Assembly (NCBI GenBank): GCA_027488335.1
Contig: JAIYBU010000178.1
Coordinates: forward strand, 57,464-121,463
DNA length: 64,000 nt
Direction of reading: 5' to 3'
From: Cytophagaceae bacterium
GTDB lineage: Bacteria; Bacteroidota; Bacteroidia; Cytophagales; Spirosomataceae
Under the pieces are notes generated by a model. That model was not told the origin of the DNA. It saw only the letters and a list, made by a program, of their open reading frames with translations, and did no database searches. This document shows positions 25,815 to 35,008 of this stretch, one piece after another. Position numbers and translations under genes: made by a program. Numbering within the stretch: position 1 is the first letter of the stretch; every line of letters begins with the position of its first letter.

Positions 25815-25850
25815 AAAACCTCACCGAATTTGGTTCGATGAGGCTACATT
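25815..25850. terminator. Terminator between DoxX-like gene and M28 peptidase
   Basis: 10-bp stem (25819-25828/25834-25843) with one mismatch, with A-run before and T-run after; likely bidirectional between convergent genes. Confidence 0.75.
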
Positions 25851-25864
25851 TTTTGAAATATCTT

Positions 25865-27346
25865 TTATTGTTCCCAACGCCAATCTTTACCAATAATCAA
25901 TTCGTTTTTGAGGTTTTGTTTAATTAAAAACTCTTTGGTTTCTTGGTCGTTCATTTTTTTCACTGGTAAAGCCTCTGCTTCGGCCAAGGCATAAAGCATC
26001 ATTGCCGTAAAGCGAACGTTGTTGCCGATTTGTTTTTTATCAATCAAATCGAAGCGGTCGCAGTTGGCGTGGTAGCAGTTGTAGGCTTTTACTGGAAAGT
26101 TGCCTGATGGCGAACAAACTGGCACACCTTCAATCATAAATGGCTGATGGTCAGAGTGCAAGCCTGCCGAGTTTATATTTACATTTGAGAAAGTAGAATC
26201 AACATCTTTTATTTTCTTACCAATTTCATCAAAAAACTTACGTAATTCTGGGCGACCCATCGCATTGAAACCTTTGGCGTTATTAACCATATCGAGGTTA
26301 ACCATCAACTGTACTTGGTCGATTTTTCCTTCTTCTTTATATTTTTTCACCATTGCCTTAGAGCCGAGCAGACCTTGTTCTTCGCCCATAAACATCACAA
26401 ACTCGATGGTGCGTTTTGGTCTTAGATTTAACGATTGGAAAACTCTCGCAATATCTAAGACCGTGAACGAGCCAATGCCATTATCCATTGCACCAGTCGC
26501 CAAATCCCACGAATCTAAGTGGCCGCCAATAATGATTTTTTCTTTTTTATATTTTTTTGAATTTCCAGGAAGGGTGGCAATTACGTTTCTGGCTCTGATT
26601 GGTCGGCTGAAATTTCGCATATCAATTACGGCCAACAAATTTGGTTGGTCTTTTATCCACTTACGAATTGCTTTACCACTTTCTACCGAAATACAAACCG
26701 CTGGAATCGGAATTAACTCGCCCGTTACCGAAGCTGTTCCTGTCAAAAGCACTCCACCGTCAACGGCGTTGGCAATGATTACGCCCGCAGCACCATATTT
26801 GATGGCCAAAGCTGTTTTTTCAGAGCGGTGCAAGTTCTTCTTCCCTTTGTTTTCGGGCAATTGAATATTGATATTAAACAAAGCGATTTTTCCTTTTACT
26901 TCGGCTTTTACTTTCTCAAAATCAGACTCAATACCATCGCCACAATCAACGATTTGACCTTGTAGATGCGAAGAAACAGGCGAATGTGCCAAAGCTACCA
27001 CCTCTACATCACGAAAATTATCACTACCCTTTGGTACGATTGCCAAACTTACGGTGTCTCTCGCCCATGACTCTACCTCAAATGGCATATATTTTACATC
27101 TACAAAACCATACTCTTTAAATAGTTTATAAGCATACTCTTCGGCTTTCTTTCCGTTGGTACTTCCCGTGAGGCGATGCCCGATGGTTGAGGTTGCTTCA
27201 CCGAGCGTTTCGTACGAGCGACCACGATACAGTACATCTTGATTGATTTTAACGAACACTTCTTCAAGACTATCTCTCTTTATTTTGAACGAAGAAAGAG
27301 CGGCAATGATTACTAAGACTATTATCGCAGAACTCTGTTTTTTCAT
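25865..27346 (-). CDS. M28 family zinc aminopeptidase, exported
   Basis: 493 residues with an N-terminal hydrophobic segment (SSAIIVLVIIAALSSF) as signal or anchor. A PA-like insert occupies about 120-240. The M28 domain has the two-zinc ligands in order: His in GGHLDSWD, Asp in GAMDNGIG, the catalytic Glu-Glu in MGEEQGLLG, Asp in VNLDMV and His in GLHSDHQPF. All are present, so it should be active on peptides in the periplasm. It resembles carboxypeptidase Q-type enzymes. Monocistronic. Confidence 0.93.
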   Translation of the reverse strand: MKKQSSAIIVLVIIAALSSFKIKRDSLEEVFVKINQDVLYRGRSYETLGEATSTIGHRLTGSTNGKKAEEYAYKLFKEYGFVDVKYMPFEVESWARDTVSLAIVPKGSDNFRDVEVVALAHSPVSSHLQGQIVDCGDGIESDFEKVKAEVKGKIALFNINIQLPENKGKKNLHRSEKTALAIKYGAAGVIIANAVDGGVLLTGTASVTGELIPIPAVCISVESGKAIRKWIKDQPNLLAVIDMRNFSRPIRARNVIATLPGNSKKYKKEKIIIGGHLDSWDLATGAMDNGIGSFTVLDIARVFQSLNLRPKRTIEFVMFMGEEQGLLGSKAMVKKYKEEGKIDQVQLMVNLDMVNNAKGFNAMGRPELRKFFDEIGKKIKDVDSTFSNVNINSAGLHSDHQPFMIEGVPVCSPSGNFPVKAYNCYHANCDRFDLIDKKQIGNNVRFTAMMLYALAEAEALPVKKMNDQETKEFLIKQNLKNELIIGKDWRWEQ

Positions 27347-27585
27347 TAGATTTATTGATGGTTATAATTTTATAGACGGTAATTTTGGATTTTATCTGTA
27401 ATATTAATTGTAAAAATCGTTATTTTTTCATTTTTCTACAAAATGTCTTTATTTTTCCTGCAATCCGTAGTTTTAACTCAGAATATTTTTAGCCAAACGA
27501 TAAAAAATATCCCTTACTTTTGTTGTGTTTCTTTACATATAGTGTTTCAAAAATATCAATATTCGATAATATATTCTTCAAAAAT

Positions 27586-29673
27586 ATGAGTATTCATTCA
27601 AGCATGACAAACATAGGCCTAACAGCCCCACGCGTAGAAGCAAAACCCAAAGAAATAGTCACACACAACCACACTCGTATCGACAATTATTATTGGCTCA
27701 ACGACCCCGAAAATCCCGATGTGATTACGTATCTGAATGCCGAAAACGAGTATTTGGCTCAAATAATGGCCCCTGTAAAGCCTTTACAAGAAAAACTCTT
27801 TGAGGAAATGAAAGGTCGAATCAAAGAGCAGGATGAATCAGTTCCTGTAAAAGATGGTGAATACTTTTATTATGTAAAATATGTAGAAGGTGGCGAATAT
27901 CCTGTTTATTGCCGTAAAAAAGGAAATCTGAATGCCCCTGAAGAAATATTACTCGACGGCAATGAAATGGGAAAAGAGAAAAAGTATTTTAGCATTGGTG
28001 GCTATGAAATTACGGATAATGATGAAATCATAGCCTACGGAATCGATACAATCAGCCGTAGAAACTACACAGTACGCTTTAAAAATTTGAAAACTGGCGA
28101 AATATACAAAGACCAAATCAAGAATACAGAAGGTGGAAGTTACGCTTGGGCGGCTGATAATCAGACGTTTTTCTACATTTTGCGTGACCAAAAGACGCTA
28201 TTGGGTTATCAAGTTTGGCGACATATTTTGGGAACAGACGTAAAGAACGATATTTTGGTTTATGAAGAAAAAGACAACCAATACTACATGAGTCTTTACC
28301 GAATGAAATCCAAAAAATACATTGCCATCGGCAGCGACCACAACGGAATTGCTTCGGAATATCAACTCTTGGAAGCCGCCAACCCAACAGGCGAGTTCAT
28401 AACATTCCTCCCTCGTGAGCGTGGACACGAATACGATATTGAACATTTTGAGGAGAAATTTTATGTAAAAACCAATATCGACCATGCGTTCAACTTCAAA
28501 TTAATGGAAGTAAATGAGCATGAAACAAACAATAAGTCAAGCTGGAAAACGGTCATTGAGCATCGTCCAGAAGTTTATTTAGAAGGAATTGAAGTTTTTA
28601 AAAATCACTTGGTCGTTCAAGAAAAAAGTCAAGGTCTTAGTCAGCTTCGTATCATTAATCATGCTACAAAATCAGAGCATTATCTCAATTTTGGAGAACC
28701 CGCTTATGATGCTAACATTGGCTCAAACCCAACTTTTAATACCAATATTCTTCGTTACAGTTACACTTCGTTGACTACTCCCAACTCAACATTTGATTAT
28801 GACATGAACGCCCAAACTAAAGAATTAAAGAAACAACAAACGGTTTTGGGCGGGTTTGACAAAGAAAATTATGTTTCAGAAAGAGTTTTCGTAACCGTGC
28901 GTGACGGAGCAAAAGTACCCGTTTCGATTGTTTACCGAAAAGACATTAAACTCGATGGAACTGCCCCTCTTCTACAATATTCGTATGGTTCGTATGGGTA
29001 TTCGACCGATGCTACTTTTGGCTCAGGTCGCCTAAGCTTGCTCGACCGTGGTTTTATTTACGCCATTGCCCACATTAGAGGTGGCCAAGAAATGGGTCGA
29101 GAATGGTACGAAAACGGCAAAATGTTTAAGAAAATGAATACTTTTAATGATTTTATTGACTGTTCGGATTTTCTTATCAAAAACAACTATTGTAGCCCCG
29201 AAAAACTTTTTGCACTCGGTGGCAGTGCGGGCGGACTTCTGATGGGAGCCATCATCAATCTACGGCCAGACCTATATCGTGGCGTGGTGGCCGCTGTACC
29301 ATTTGTTGATGTCGTGACAACGATGCTTGATGAAACTATTCCACTCACAACTGGCGAATTTGAAGAATGGGGAAACCCCAAAAACAAAGATTCGTACGAA
29401 TATATGCTATCTTATTCACCTTATGATAATGTTGAACCAAAGCATTATCCTAACTTGCTCGTAACCACGGGTTTACACGATTCGCAAGTGCAATATTTTG
29501 AGCCAGCCAAATGGGTAGCCAAACTTCGTACGATGAAAACAGACAATAATCTTTTGTTGTTGCACACCAATATGGAGGCTGGACACGGTGGAGCATCAGG
29601 CCGATTTGCTTCACTAAAAGAAGTTGCAATGGAATATGCGTTCATTATTAACTTAGCTGGAATTTTTGAATAA
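27586..29673 (+). CDS. ptrB: Oligopeptidase B-like S9 serine peptidase
   Basis: The start at 27586 (MSIHSSMTNIGLTAPRVEAK) gives 695 residues. The longer frame begins with a TTG that lies inside a good -7 box (TACTTTTG, 27515-27522), so it is untranslated leader. The N-terminal beta-propeller begins NYYWLNDPENPDVITYL, and the catalytic domain has GGQEMGREWYENGKM and the nucleophile Ser in GGSAGG. The catalytic Asp should lie in LHDSQVQYFEPAKW and His in EAGHGGASGRF. Oligopeptidase B cleaves small peptides after basic residues. No signal peptide is visible, so it is probably cytoplasmic. Confidence 0.92.
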   Translation: MSIHSSMTNIGLTAPRVEAKPKEIVTHNHTRIDNYYWLNDPENPDVITYLNAENEYLAQIMAPVKPLQEKLFEEMKGRIKEQDESVPVKDGEYFYYVKYVEGGEYPVYCRKKGNLNAPEEILLDGNEMGKEKKYFSIGGYEITDNDEIIAYGIDTISRRNYTVRFKNLKTGEIYKDQIKNTEGGSYAWAADNQTFFYILRDQKTLLGYQVWRHILGTDVKNDILVYEEKDNQYYMSLYRMKSKKYIAIGSDHNGIASEYQLLEAANPTGEFITFLPRERGHEYDIEHFEEKFYVKTNIDHAFNFKLMEVNEHETNNKSSWKTVIEHRPEVYLEGIEVFKNHLVVQEKSQGLSQLRIINHATKSEHYLNFGEPAYDANIGSNPTFNTNILRYSYTSLTTPNSTFDYDMNAQTKELKKQQTVLGGFDKENYVSERVFVTVRDGAKVPVSIVYRKDIKLDGTAPLLQYSYGSYGYSTDATFGSGRLSLLDRGFIYAIAHIRGGQEMGREWYENGKMFKKMNTFNDFIDCSDFLIKNNYCSPEKLFALGGSAGGLLMGAIINLRPDLYRGVVAAVPFVDVVTTMLDETIPLTTGEFEEWGNPKNKDSYEYMLSYSPYDNVEPKHYPNLLVTTGLHDSQVQYFEPAKWVAKLRTMKTDNNLLLLHTNMEAGHGGASGRFASLKEVAMEYAFIINLAGIFE

Positions 29674-29844
29674 CATTAACAGCCGATTAATCATTTTTGG
29701 CAAAATAATATAGCCTTTTGTAGAAATTTCTAACATTTTTTTTTTTCTTTGCTAAAGATTACGTTTAGATTGTGACATATAAATCCGTTGATTAGTCCAA
29801 TTTTAATATTATTTCTTAGAAGAAAACAATAAAATTCCTCCAAC

Positions 29845-31602
29845 ATGAAGAAGGTAGCATTCCTTTTTGTAGCGTTATTAACCTTATCGCTAACAACTCA
29901 GGCACAAGATTCTTGTAAGGTATGTAAACCTTACAAGTGGGAAGTGGGTATTCCGCTTGGTGTCAATCAGTATTTTGGTGATATGCACTGTAGTAAACCT
30001 TATGCTTCGGCAAATAGCATTATGATTGGTGCTTTTGTTCGACGCCACATTAATGACTATTTTGCCGCTCGTGCCCAAATACTTTTTGGCCGTTTAGCTG
30101 GTAACGACCTTGACCAACCAGATGGCCGATGGGATTATCGTCGTTTGAAGTTTAAATCACCATTAACTGAATTATCTTTATTAGGCGAATTCTACCCTTT
30201 AAAAGAAAGAAGATATACTTGTGACGGAACTTTCCGCAGAACACTTTCTCCTTACCTCTTCGGTGGTATCGGAGCAGCATTCACAAACCCGACTGTTGTA
30301 GCACAAAACGCAGCATTGCAAGACGATGACCCTCGTAAATACGTTGTGGCTCGTTTATTCGACCAAGACCAAGCAAACTTGAAAAAAGCAGCTTTAGTTC
30401 TTCCTTTTGGTGTTGGTTTGAAATATAACGCCGCTGAAAGATGGACTATCGGTGCAGAAGTTGGCTATCGTTATGCTTTCTCTGATTATTTAGATGGCAC
30501 AAAACTTTCTACCACTGCCCTTGGAACAGGTACAGCATTTCAACCAAACGGAAAAGCATATAATGATGGTTACTTAGTAGCTAATTTACTTGGTTCGTAC
30601 CGTTTTGGCGATAAAGATAGTGATAAAGATGGTGTTGTTGACCGCTGTGATGCTTGCGTTGCTGAAAAAGGCTTACGTAAATTCCAAGGTTGTCCTGATA
30701 CTGATGGTGATGGTATTCCTGACAAAGATGATGCGTGCCCAACACAAGCTGGCCCAATGGCTTTGAGAGGTTGCCCGGATACTGACGGTGATGGCATTGC
30801 TGACAAAGATGATGAGTGTCCAACACAAGTGGGTACAATAGCATTGAAAGGTTGTCCTGACCGTGATAAAGATGGTGTGGCTGACAAAGACGATGCGTGC
30901 CCAGATGTTGCTGGTGTGAAAGCATTGAAAGGTTGCCCTGATTCAGATGGTGATGGTATCGCTGATAAAGATGATGCGTGTCCTAACGAAGCTGGTCCTG
31001 CTTCATTGAATGGTTGCCCTGATACTGACGGTGATGGTATCGCTGATAAAGATGATGCGTGTCCAACAGTAAAAGGTGTAGCTTCAGCAAAAGGTTGCCC
31101 TGACCGTGACAAAGATGGTGTAGCTGATGCACAAGACAAATGCCCAGACTTAGCTGGTTTAGCATCAAACGATGGTTGCCCAGAAGGTTATGTAAATGGT
31201 CAATTAGTACCCAAAGGATATAGAACTGCCAGTGGTTGTGAAATTTCACAATCAGAATTAGATGAATTGACTTTCGCAGCTCAAGGAATCGAGTTTTATA
31301 GTGGAACAAACAAGTTGAAACCAACTTCATACAAAAAACTTGACCGAGTTTGTTCATTATTGCAAAGATGTCCAGATAGTATCTTACACATCTCAGCATT
31401 CAACGATGGTGCAAGCAATGCAACAAACCTTCGTTCGGCTAAGCTTCGTGCTTGTGCGATTTACGCTTATTTCTTGAAGAAAAAATGTATCAGCAAAGCC
31501 CGTATGACTTATGATGGTCAAGGAGATGAAGACCCAAGTACAGATTATACTACACCAGATGGTAAGAAATCTAATACTCGTGTTCAATTCCAATTGAAAT
31601 AA
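29845..31602 (+). CDS. OmpA-like outer-membrane protein with thrombospondin type 3 repeats
   Basis: 585 residues. A signal peptide ending TTQAQD is followed by an N-terminal beta-barrel-like region to about 250 (VGIPLGVNQYFGDMHCSKP; GVGLKYNAAERWTIGAEVGY). Then come about seven calcium-binding TSP3-type units (GCPDTDGDGIADKDDACP), and an OmpA-like C-terminal domain from about 470 (QGIEFYSGTNKLKPTSYKKL ... SNTRVQFQLK) expected to hold peptidoglycan. This barrel-linker-OmpA design is common and abundant in Bacteroidota outer membranes. Codon use looks strongly biased toward a few codons, which suits high expression. A good terminator follows. Confidence 0.9.
   Translation: MKKVAFLFVALLTLSLTTQAQDSCKVCKPYKWEVGIPLGVNQYFGDMHCSKPYASANSIMIGAFVRRHINDYFAARAQILFGRLAGNDLDQPDGRWDYRRLKFKSPLTELSLLGEFYPLKERRYTCDGTFRRTLSPYLFGGIGAAFTNPTVVAQNAALQDDDPRKYVVARLFDQDQANLKKAALVLPFGVGLKYNAAERWTIGAEVGYRYAFSDYLDGTKLSTTALGTGTAFQPNGKAYNDGYLVANLLGSYRFGDKDSDKDGVVDRCDACVAEKGLRKFQGCPDTDGDGIPDKDDACPTQAGPMALRGCPDTDGDGIADKDDECPTQVGTIALKGCPDRDKDGVADKDDACPDVAGVKALKGCPDSDGDGIADKDDACPNEAGPASLNGCPDTDGDGIADKDDACPTVKGVASAKGCPDRDKDGVADAQDKCPDLAGLASNDGCPEGYVNGQLVPKGYRTASGCEISQSELDELTFAAQGIEFYSGTNKLKPTSYKKLDRVCSLLQRCPDSILHISAFNDGASNATNLRSAKLRACAIYAYFLKKKCISKARMTYDGQGDEDPSTDYTTPDGKKSNTRVQFQLK
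30688..31173 (+). repeat. Six tandem 81-bp repeats encoding TSP3 units
   Basis: Each 27-codon unit starts GCPD and contains a DxDxDGxxD calcium-loop motif. GCP codons recur exactly every 81 bp (30688, 30769, 30850, 30931, 31012, 31093; the next is at 31174). The units vary in sequence, with two being GCPDRDKDG-type, which alternates with GCPDTDGDG. A related, more diverged half-unit precedes them. Confidence 0.9.
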
Positions 31603-31624
31603 TTTTAAAGATTATTTAGATATA

Positions 31625-31661
31625 AAAAAAGAGCAGAAGCAAATGGTTTCTGCTCTTTTTT
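31625..31661 (+). terminator. Terminator after the OmpA-like gene
   Basis: Perfect 14-bp stem (31625-31638/31648-31661) with T-rich 3' side. Confidence 0.85.
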
Positions 31662-31690
31662 GTAAAATGTAGAATATTTCAATACTTTTG
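31659..31690 (+). promoter_or_regulatory. Rhodanese promoter, overlapping the preceding terminator
   Basis: TTTG (31659-31662), 20-bp spacer, TACTTTTG (31683-31690). The -33 box is formed by the T-tract of the upstream terminator. It lies about 30 bp before the ATG at 31721. Confidence 0.7.
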
Positions 31691-31720
31691 GATTTATTAA
31701 ATCAATTTTTCACCAAAATT

Positions 31721-32098
31721 ATGAAAGCTAAATCTTTTTTCTTGTTTATCCTTTTGAGCCTTTCTTTAATTACCTTAAAAGCCCAAACTACGAACCTTTC
31801 TCCACAAGAATTTATTGCTAAAGTAAAAACCACCAAAGATGCTCAATTGCTCGATGTACGCACTCCTCAAGAGTGGGAAGCGGGCAAAATTGCCACATCT
31901 AATTGTATCAACTTCAATGATGCAGCATTTAAACAGCAAATCGAAAAATTAGATAAAAACAAACCTGTTTTTGTTTACTGTGCCGCAGGCGGACGCAGCA
32001 GTAAGGCCGCTCCTATCTTACAACAAGCTGGTTTTAAGTATATTTATAATTTGACTGGCGGCGGCTATAAGGATTTAGCCAATGCGGGAGTGAAATAA
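31721..32098 (+). CDS. Exported single-domain rhodanese
   Basis: 125 residues from the ATG at 31721, which is preferred because an upstream in-frame start would overlap the promoter and spoil the signal peptide (KSFFLFILLSLSLITLKAQ). The rhodanese domain has LLDVRTPQEWEAGKI and the active-site loop VYCAAGGRSSKAA with the catalytic Cys. Sulfurtransferase or redox sensing in the periplasm is the usual assumption; the partner is unknown. Confidence 0.9.
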   Translation: MKAKSFFLFILLSLSLITLKAQTTNLSPQEFIAKVKTTKDAQLLDVRTPQEWEAGKIATSNCINFNDAAFKQQIEKLDKNKPVFVYCAAGGRSSKAAPILQQAGFKYIYNLTGGGYKDLANAGVK

Positions 32099-32126
32099 TT
32101 GTGGTTATTTTCACCAAACTTCGGTC

Positions 32127-32196
32127 GCCACGAAGGCACGTATTACACGAAGAGCATAGTCTCAGTGAAACTCTGTATAATCCGTGCCTCCGTGGT
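32127..32196. repeat. CACGGAG-type dispersed intergenic element
   Basis: On the minus strand the sequence reads ACCACGGAGGCACGG, then an ACAGAGTTTCACTGAG segment, then CGTGCCTTCGTGGC. The ends (32127-32140/32183-32196) form an imperfect inverted repeat. It lies at the 3' ends of two convergent genes (rhodanese and trehalase) and may terminate both. Confidence 0.6.
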
Positions 32197-32203
32197 AATT
32201 TTC

Positions 32204-33802
32204 TTACTTCTCTGAAAGCAATTTCAGTAAAACCCCATTGGTCCAACCATATCCATCTTGGCGAGGATAATCTCCACCCGATAAGCCAGATACATTATAC
32301 TTATCAAGCATTTTACCCGTTGCTTTATAAACTTTGAGGTTGTTGGCAACCCAATTTTGTTTAATTCGGTTGGCTAAATCATTAAAACCATAGTTTCTAA
32401 GGCCTTGAATAGCCAAATATTGGAGTGGAGCGAAACCGTTAGCACCATCCCATTGCTGGCTTGTTTGATTCAAGGTCGTCATTAATCCTCCTTCTTTCAA
32501 AAATTGGCTTTCTAAAACTTTGGCCACTTTTTCGGCTTGTGCTTGGCTTGCCAGTTTGAAAAATAAAGGATAAACCGCCGCCAACGAATAAACATCGGTT
32601 TGCTTTCCAGCCATAAAGTCATAATCGAAGTAGAAACCTGCCGATTCATTCCAGAAATATTTATCAAAAACCACTTTACGTTTATTGGCGAGCTGCTTCA
32701 TACTTTGAGCGTACTCGGTTTGATTATTTGCCTCATAAATGCTCGCAAGCGTAAGTTCTAAATCGTATAAAATAGCATTTAGGTCAACTGGTAAAATATC
32801 AGTCGTGTGAATGGTTGACATATTTTGACCATCTCGAAGCCACCTACTCGAAAAACTCCAACCCGACTCTACTCCCGAGCGTAAATCTCGGTAAACTTGA
32901 TTTGCTTTACGTCCGCTTATCTTACTCGCAAATAATATATCTTCTCGATACGCTTCGGGGCGAGGAGTATCATTATCATCAAAATATCGGTTAAGCATAT
33001 CGTTTTTACCAATAAACACCACTTTTCTATACGCTTTTTCTCCTTTCTTTCGAGCTTCATTTTGCTTCTGAGCATCATCAGAGCCTTTATCAATCCCCAT
33101 CCAGTATTGATATTCTTTCTGAATTTGCGGTAAGGTTTTGATTAACTTATCTTCATAACCTTTTGTTTCGGCCAGCATTTTTACCATTGAAGCAAAAAAT
33201 GGTGGCTGCGAACGACTAAAATAGTAACTACGGTTTCCCGTAGGCACGTGTCCGTAGTCTTGAATCAATTGAGCAAAGTTTAAGACAGTATTGGCCATCA
33301 AAGTATCTTTTCCAGCGGCTTGTAGGCCCAACATCATAAAATAATTATCCCAGTAGTAGGTTTCGCTTGCAGCTCCACTTTGAACAAGATAGGACTTAAC
33401 CAACGGAATAAGCGTACCCGATGACTCCTTCGTTCTTCTTGTCAAAACACTCCATAGTTCATTCACGTGTTCTTGTGGGGAAATTTCAGCCTTGCTTACA
33501 TATTTTGAGTTGGGTGTAGTGAAAGTGAAGTTTTCCATCGCAAAACGCTTCAAGTTAAAATTGGGCTTCGCTTTTTCTTCCTCATATCGCTTCATTACAT
33601 CTTCTACTTTGCCTTTTGGGCTTGCATCAGCAAAAATTTTAGAGTCAGAAAAAATCGCCTTTAATTGTACTTCTTTAAAAAGCTCACCAAATTCTTCATC
33701 AGGCGATTTATATTCTTTTTTTGATACCGAATCTCCACATGCCAATAGCACTACTGTTAATCCGAGTGTCAAAACCGATTGTTTCAAAAACTTTGTTGTC
33801 AT
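32204..33802 (-). CDS. treA: Trehalase-family (GH37) lipoprotein
   Basis: 532 residues. A lipoprotein signal (LTLGLTVVLLACGDS) with Cys at about 22 anchors it. The trehalase domain shows YYWDNYFMMLGLQAAGK, the GH37 signature-like GHVPTGNRSYYFSRSQPPFF, RESGWSFSSRWL-type sequence and, near the end, QWDGANGFAPLQYLAI. It probably hydrolyses trehalose at the cell surface or in the periplasm. No trehalose transporter or kinase gene is adjacent. Confidence 0.92.
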   Translation of the reverse strand: MTTKFLKQSVLTLGLTVVLLACGDSVSKKEYKSPDEEFGELFKEVQLKAIFSDSKIFADASPKGKVEDVMKRYEEEKAKPNFNLKRFAMENFTFTTPNSKYVSKAEISPQEHVNELWSVLTRRTKESSGTLIPLVKSYLVQSGAASETYYWDNYFMMLGLQAAGKDTLMANTVLNFAQLIQDYGHVPTGNRSYYFSRSQPPFFASMVKMLAETKGYEDKLIKTLPQIQKEYQYWMGIDKGSDDAQKQNEARKKGEKAYRKVVFIGKNDMLNRYFDDNDTPRPEAYREDILFASKISGRKANQVYRDLRSGVESGWSFSSRWLRDGQNMSTIHTTDILPVDLNAILYDLELTLASIYEANNQTEYAQSMKQLANKRKVVFDKYFWNESAGFYFDYDFMAGKQTDVYSLAAVYPLFFKLASQAQAEKVAKVLESQFLKEGGLMTTLNQTSQQWDGANGFAPLQYLAIQGLRNYGFNDLANRIKQNWVANNLKVYKATGKMLDKYNVSGLSGGDYPRQDGYGWTNGVLLKLLSEK

Positions 33803-33994
33803 TCTATTCGTTTAAAATTTGTGTTACGTATTTCTTAAAATTTGTCTAAATAATATAATCTTTGCCGTTGAATAATATTCAATTATAATGTTTGTGCTAA
33901 AAGTAGTAATTTCGTAGTAACGAACGCTGAAATATCTTTCACGTATTGTTTACAAATGCGATTCGGAGAATTGCTCCACAATTAATAAATAGAC

Positions 33995-34924
33995 ATGAAA
34001 TTCATCAAAATAGTTTTAAGTTTTGTTCCTTTTTTCGCAAATGCACAAGTTGATTTACAAGCCGTTGGCACTTGTCCCGAAACTCATTATTCATTTTTTC
34101 GACAAGGTGTGAAAGAACAAGATTTTACAAAGACTTATGACACACAAGGGCGAATTTTGACGCAGACCAATACTTTTTCGAGCAAAAATACAGGGAATTA
34201 TACAGAAGATTTTACTTACGAATACGATGCCGCAGGAAATAATACGGTTGTCACGTACAAACGAAATGGTGAAATCAAGAAAGTAACTAAGAAGAGCTTT
34301 GATGCAAATGGGCAATTACTAACCGAATCTATCAATGCGGGTGTAAATCTACTTTCGCTCAATACATCTTCATTAAACGGCACGCAAAAAACGCAAATTT
34401 TTTATGCCGAAGATGGAAAAACCGAAACAATTCGAGAAATCACTACCACCAACGCCAAAGGCCAGTTAGTAAAGAAAGAAGTAAAAGACCCATCGGGAAA
34501 GATTTTGATGTCGGATACGAAAACATATAATATTCAAGGAAAAATCACGCAAGAGGTGCATTTCGATGCCACCGATAAAGTTACGACCCAAACCGATTTT
34601 GTGTATGATGCCACAGGAAATTTGGCCAGAGATAAAACCTTGAGAAATAATATCACTTTTGCCGAAACAAAGCACGAATACGACGCAACGGGCAAGCTCA
34701 CGCAAAAAACTCGCCTTAATGGAAAAGGTCAAATCGACTATTATTTTACTTACGAATACGATGCAAAGGGAAATATGACAAAAGAAAATTATTTCTATAA
34801 CAATCAAATCATAAGTGTTCGTACATTTGAATATGATTCGAAAGGAAATAAAATCAAAGAATCGTATCTCGATAAACTCGGCAGTGTAAATATGTATAAA
34901 ACGTGGGAGTTTGCTTGCAAATAG
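33995..34924 (+). CDS. Exported YD/RHS-like repeat protein of unknown function
   Basis: 309 residues, with a signal peptide ending FFANAQ. Multiple short YD-type repeats are visible: TYDTQGRI, YEYDAAGNN, FDANGQL, VYDATGNL, EYDATGKL, YEYDAKGNM, FEYDSKGNK. Unlike RHS toxins it is short and has no polymorphic C-terminal domain, so a structural or carbohydrate-binding surface role is more likely. It is flanked by trehalase (divergent) and nadA (85 bp downstream, same strand). Confidence 0.8.
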   Translation: MKFIKIVLSFVPFFANAQVDLQAVGTCPETHYSFFRQGVKEQDFTKTYDTQGRILTQTNTFSSKNTGNYTEDFTYEYDAAGNNTVVTYKRNGEIKKVTKKSFDANGQLLTESINAGVNLLSLNTSSLNGTQKTQIFYAEDGKTETIREITTTNAKGQLVKKEVKDPSGKILMSDTKTYNIQGKITQEVHFDATDKVTTQTDFVYDATGNLARDKTLRNNITFAETKHEYDATGKLTQKTRLNGKGQIDYYFTYEYDAKGNMTKENYFYNNQIISVRTFEYDSKGNKIKESYLDKLGSVNMYKTWEFACK

Positions 34925-35008
34925 TTAAGTCTACGGTCGACAGAAATATAAAAAATAGTTTTTCTATCAAAAAAACAATCATAAAAATCTGATAAATTAT
35001 AGTTTAAG

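Noticed and set aside
26265..26864. Open frame of 199 codons opposite the M28 peptidase
   Set aside because: Shadow frame; all zinc ligands of the peptidase are on the other strand and intact.
27520..27585. Longer start for the oligopeptidase B gene
   Set aside because: The first codon would be a TTG lying in the -7 promoter box; the ATG at 27586 gives the normal N-terminus.
30570..31139. Open frame of 189 codons on the minus strand opposite the TSP3 repeats
   Set aside because: Its repeat pattern mirrors the opposite-strand codons of the 81-bp units; no start context, signal or family likeness.
30688..31173. Regular 81-bp repeats resembling a CRISPR array
   Set aside because: They are in frame inside a gene, encode calcium-binding units, have no unique spacers, and no cas genes are nearby.
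34091..34315. RHS toxin locus because of YD repeats at 33995-34924
   Set aside because: The protein is only 309 residues, has no C-terminal toxin-like domain and no immunity gene downstream; nadA follows.
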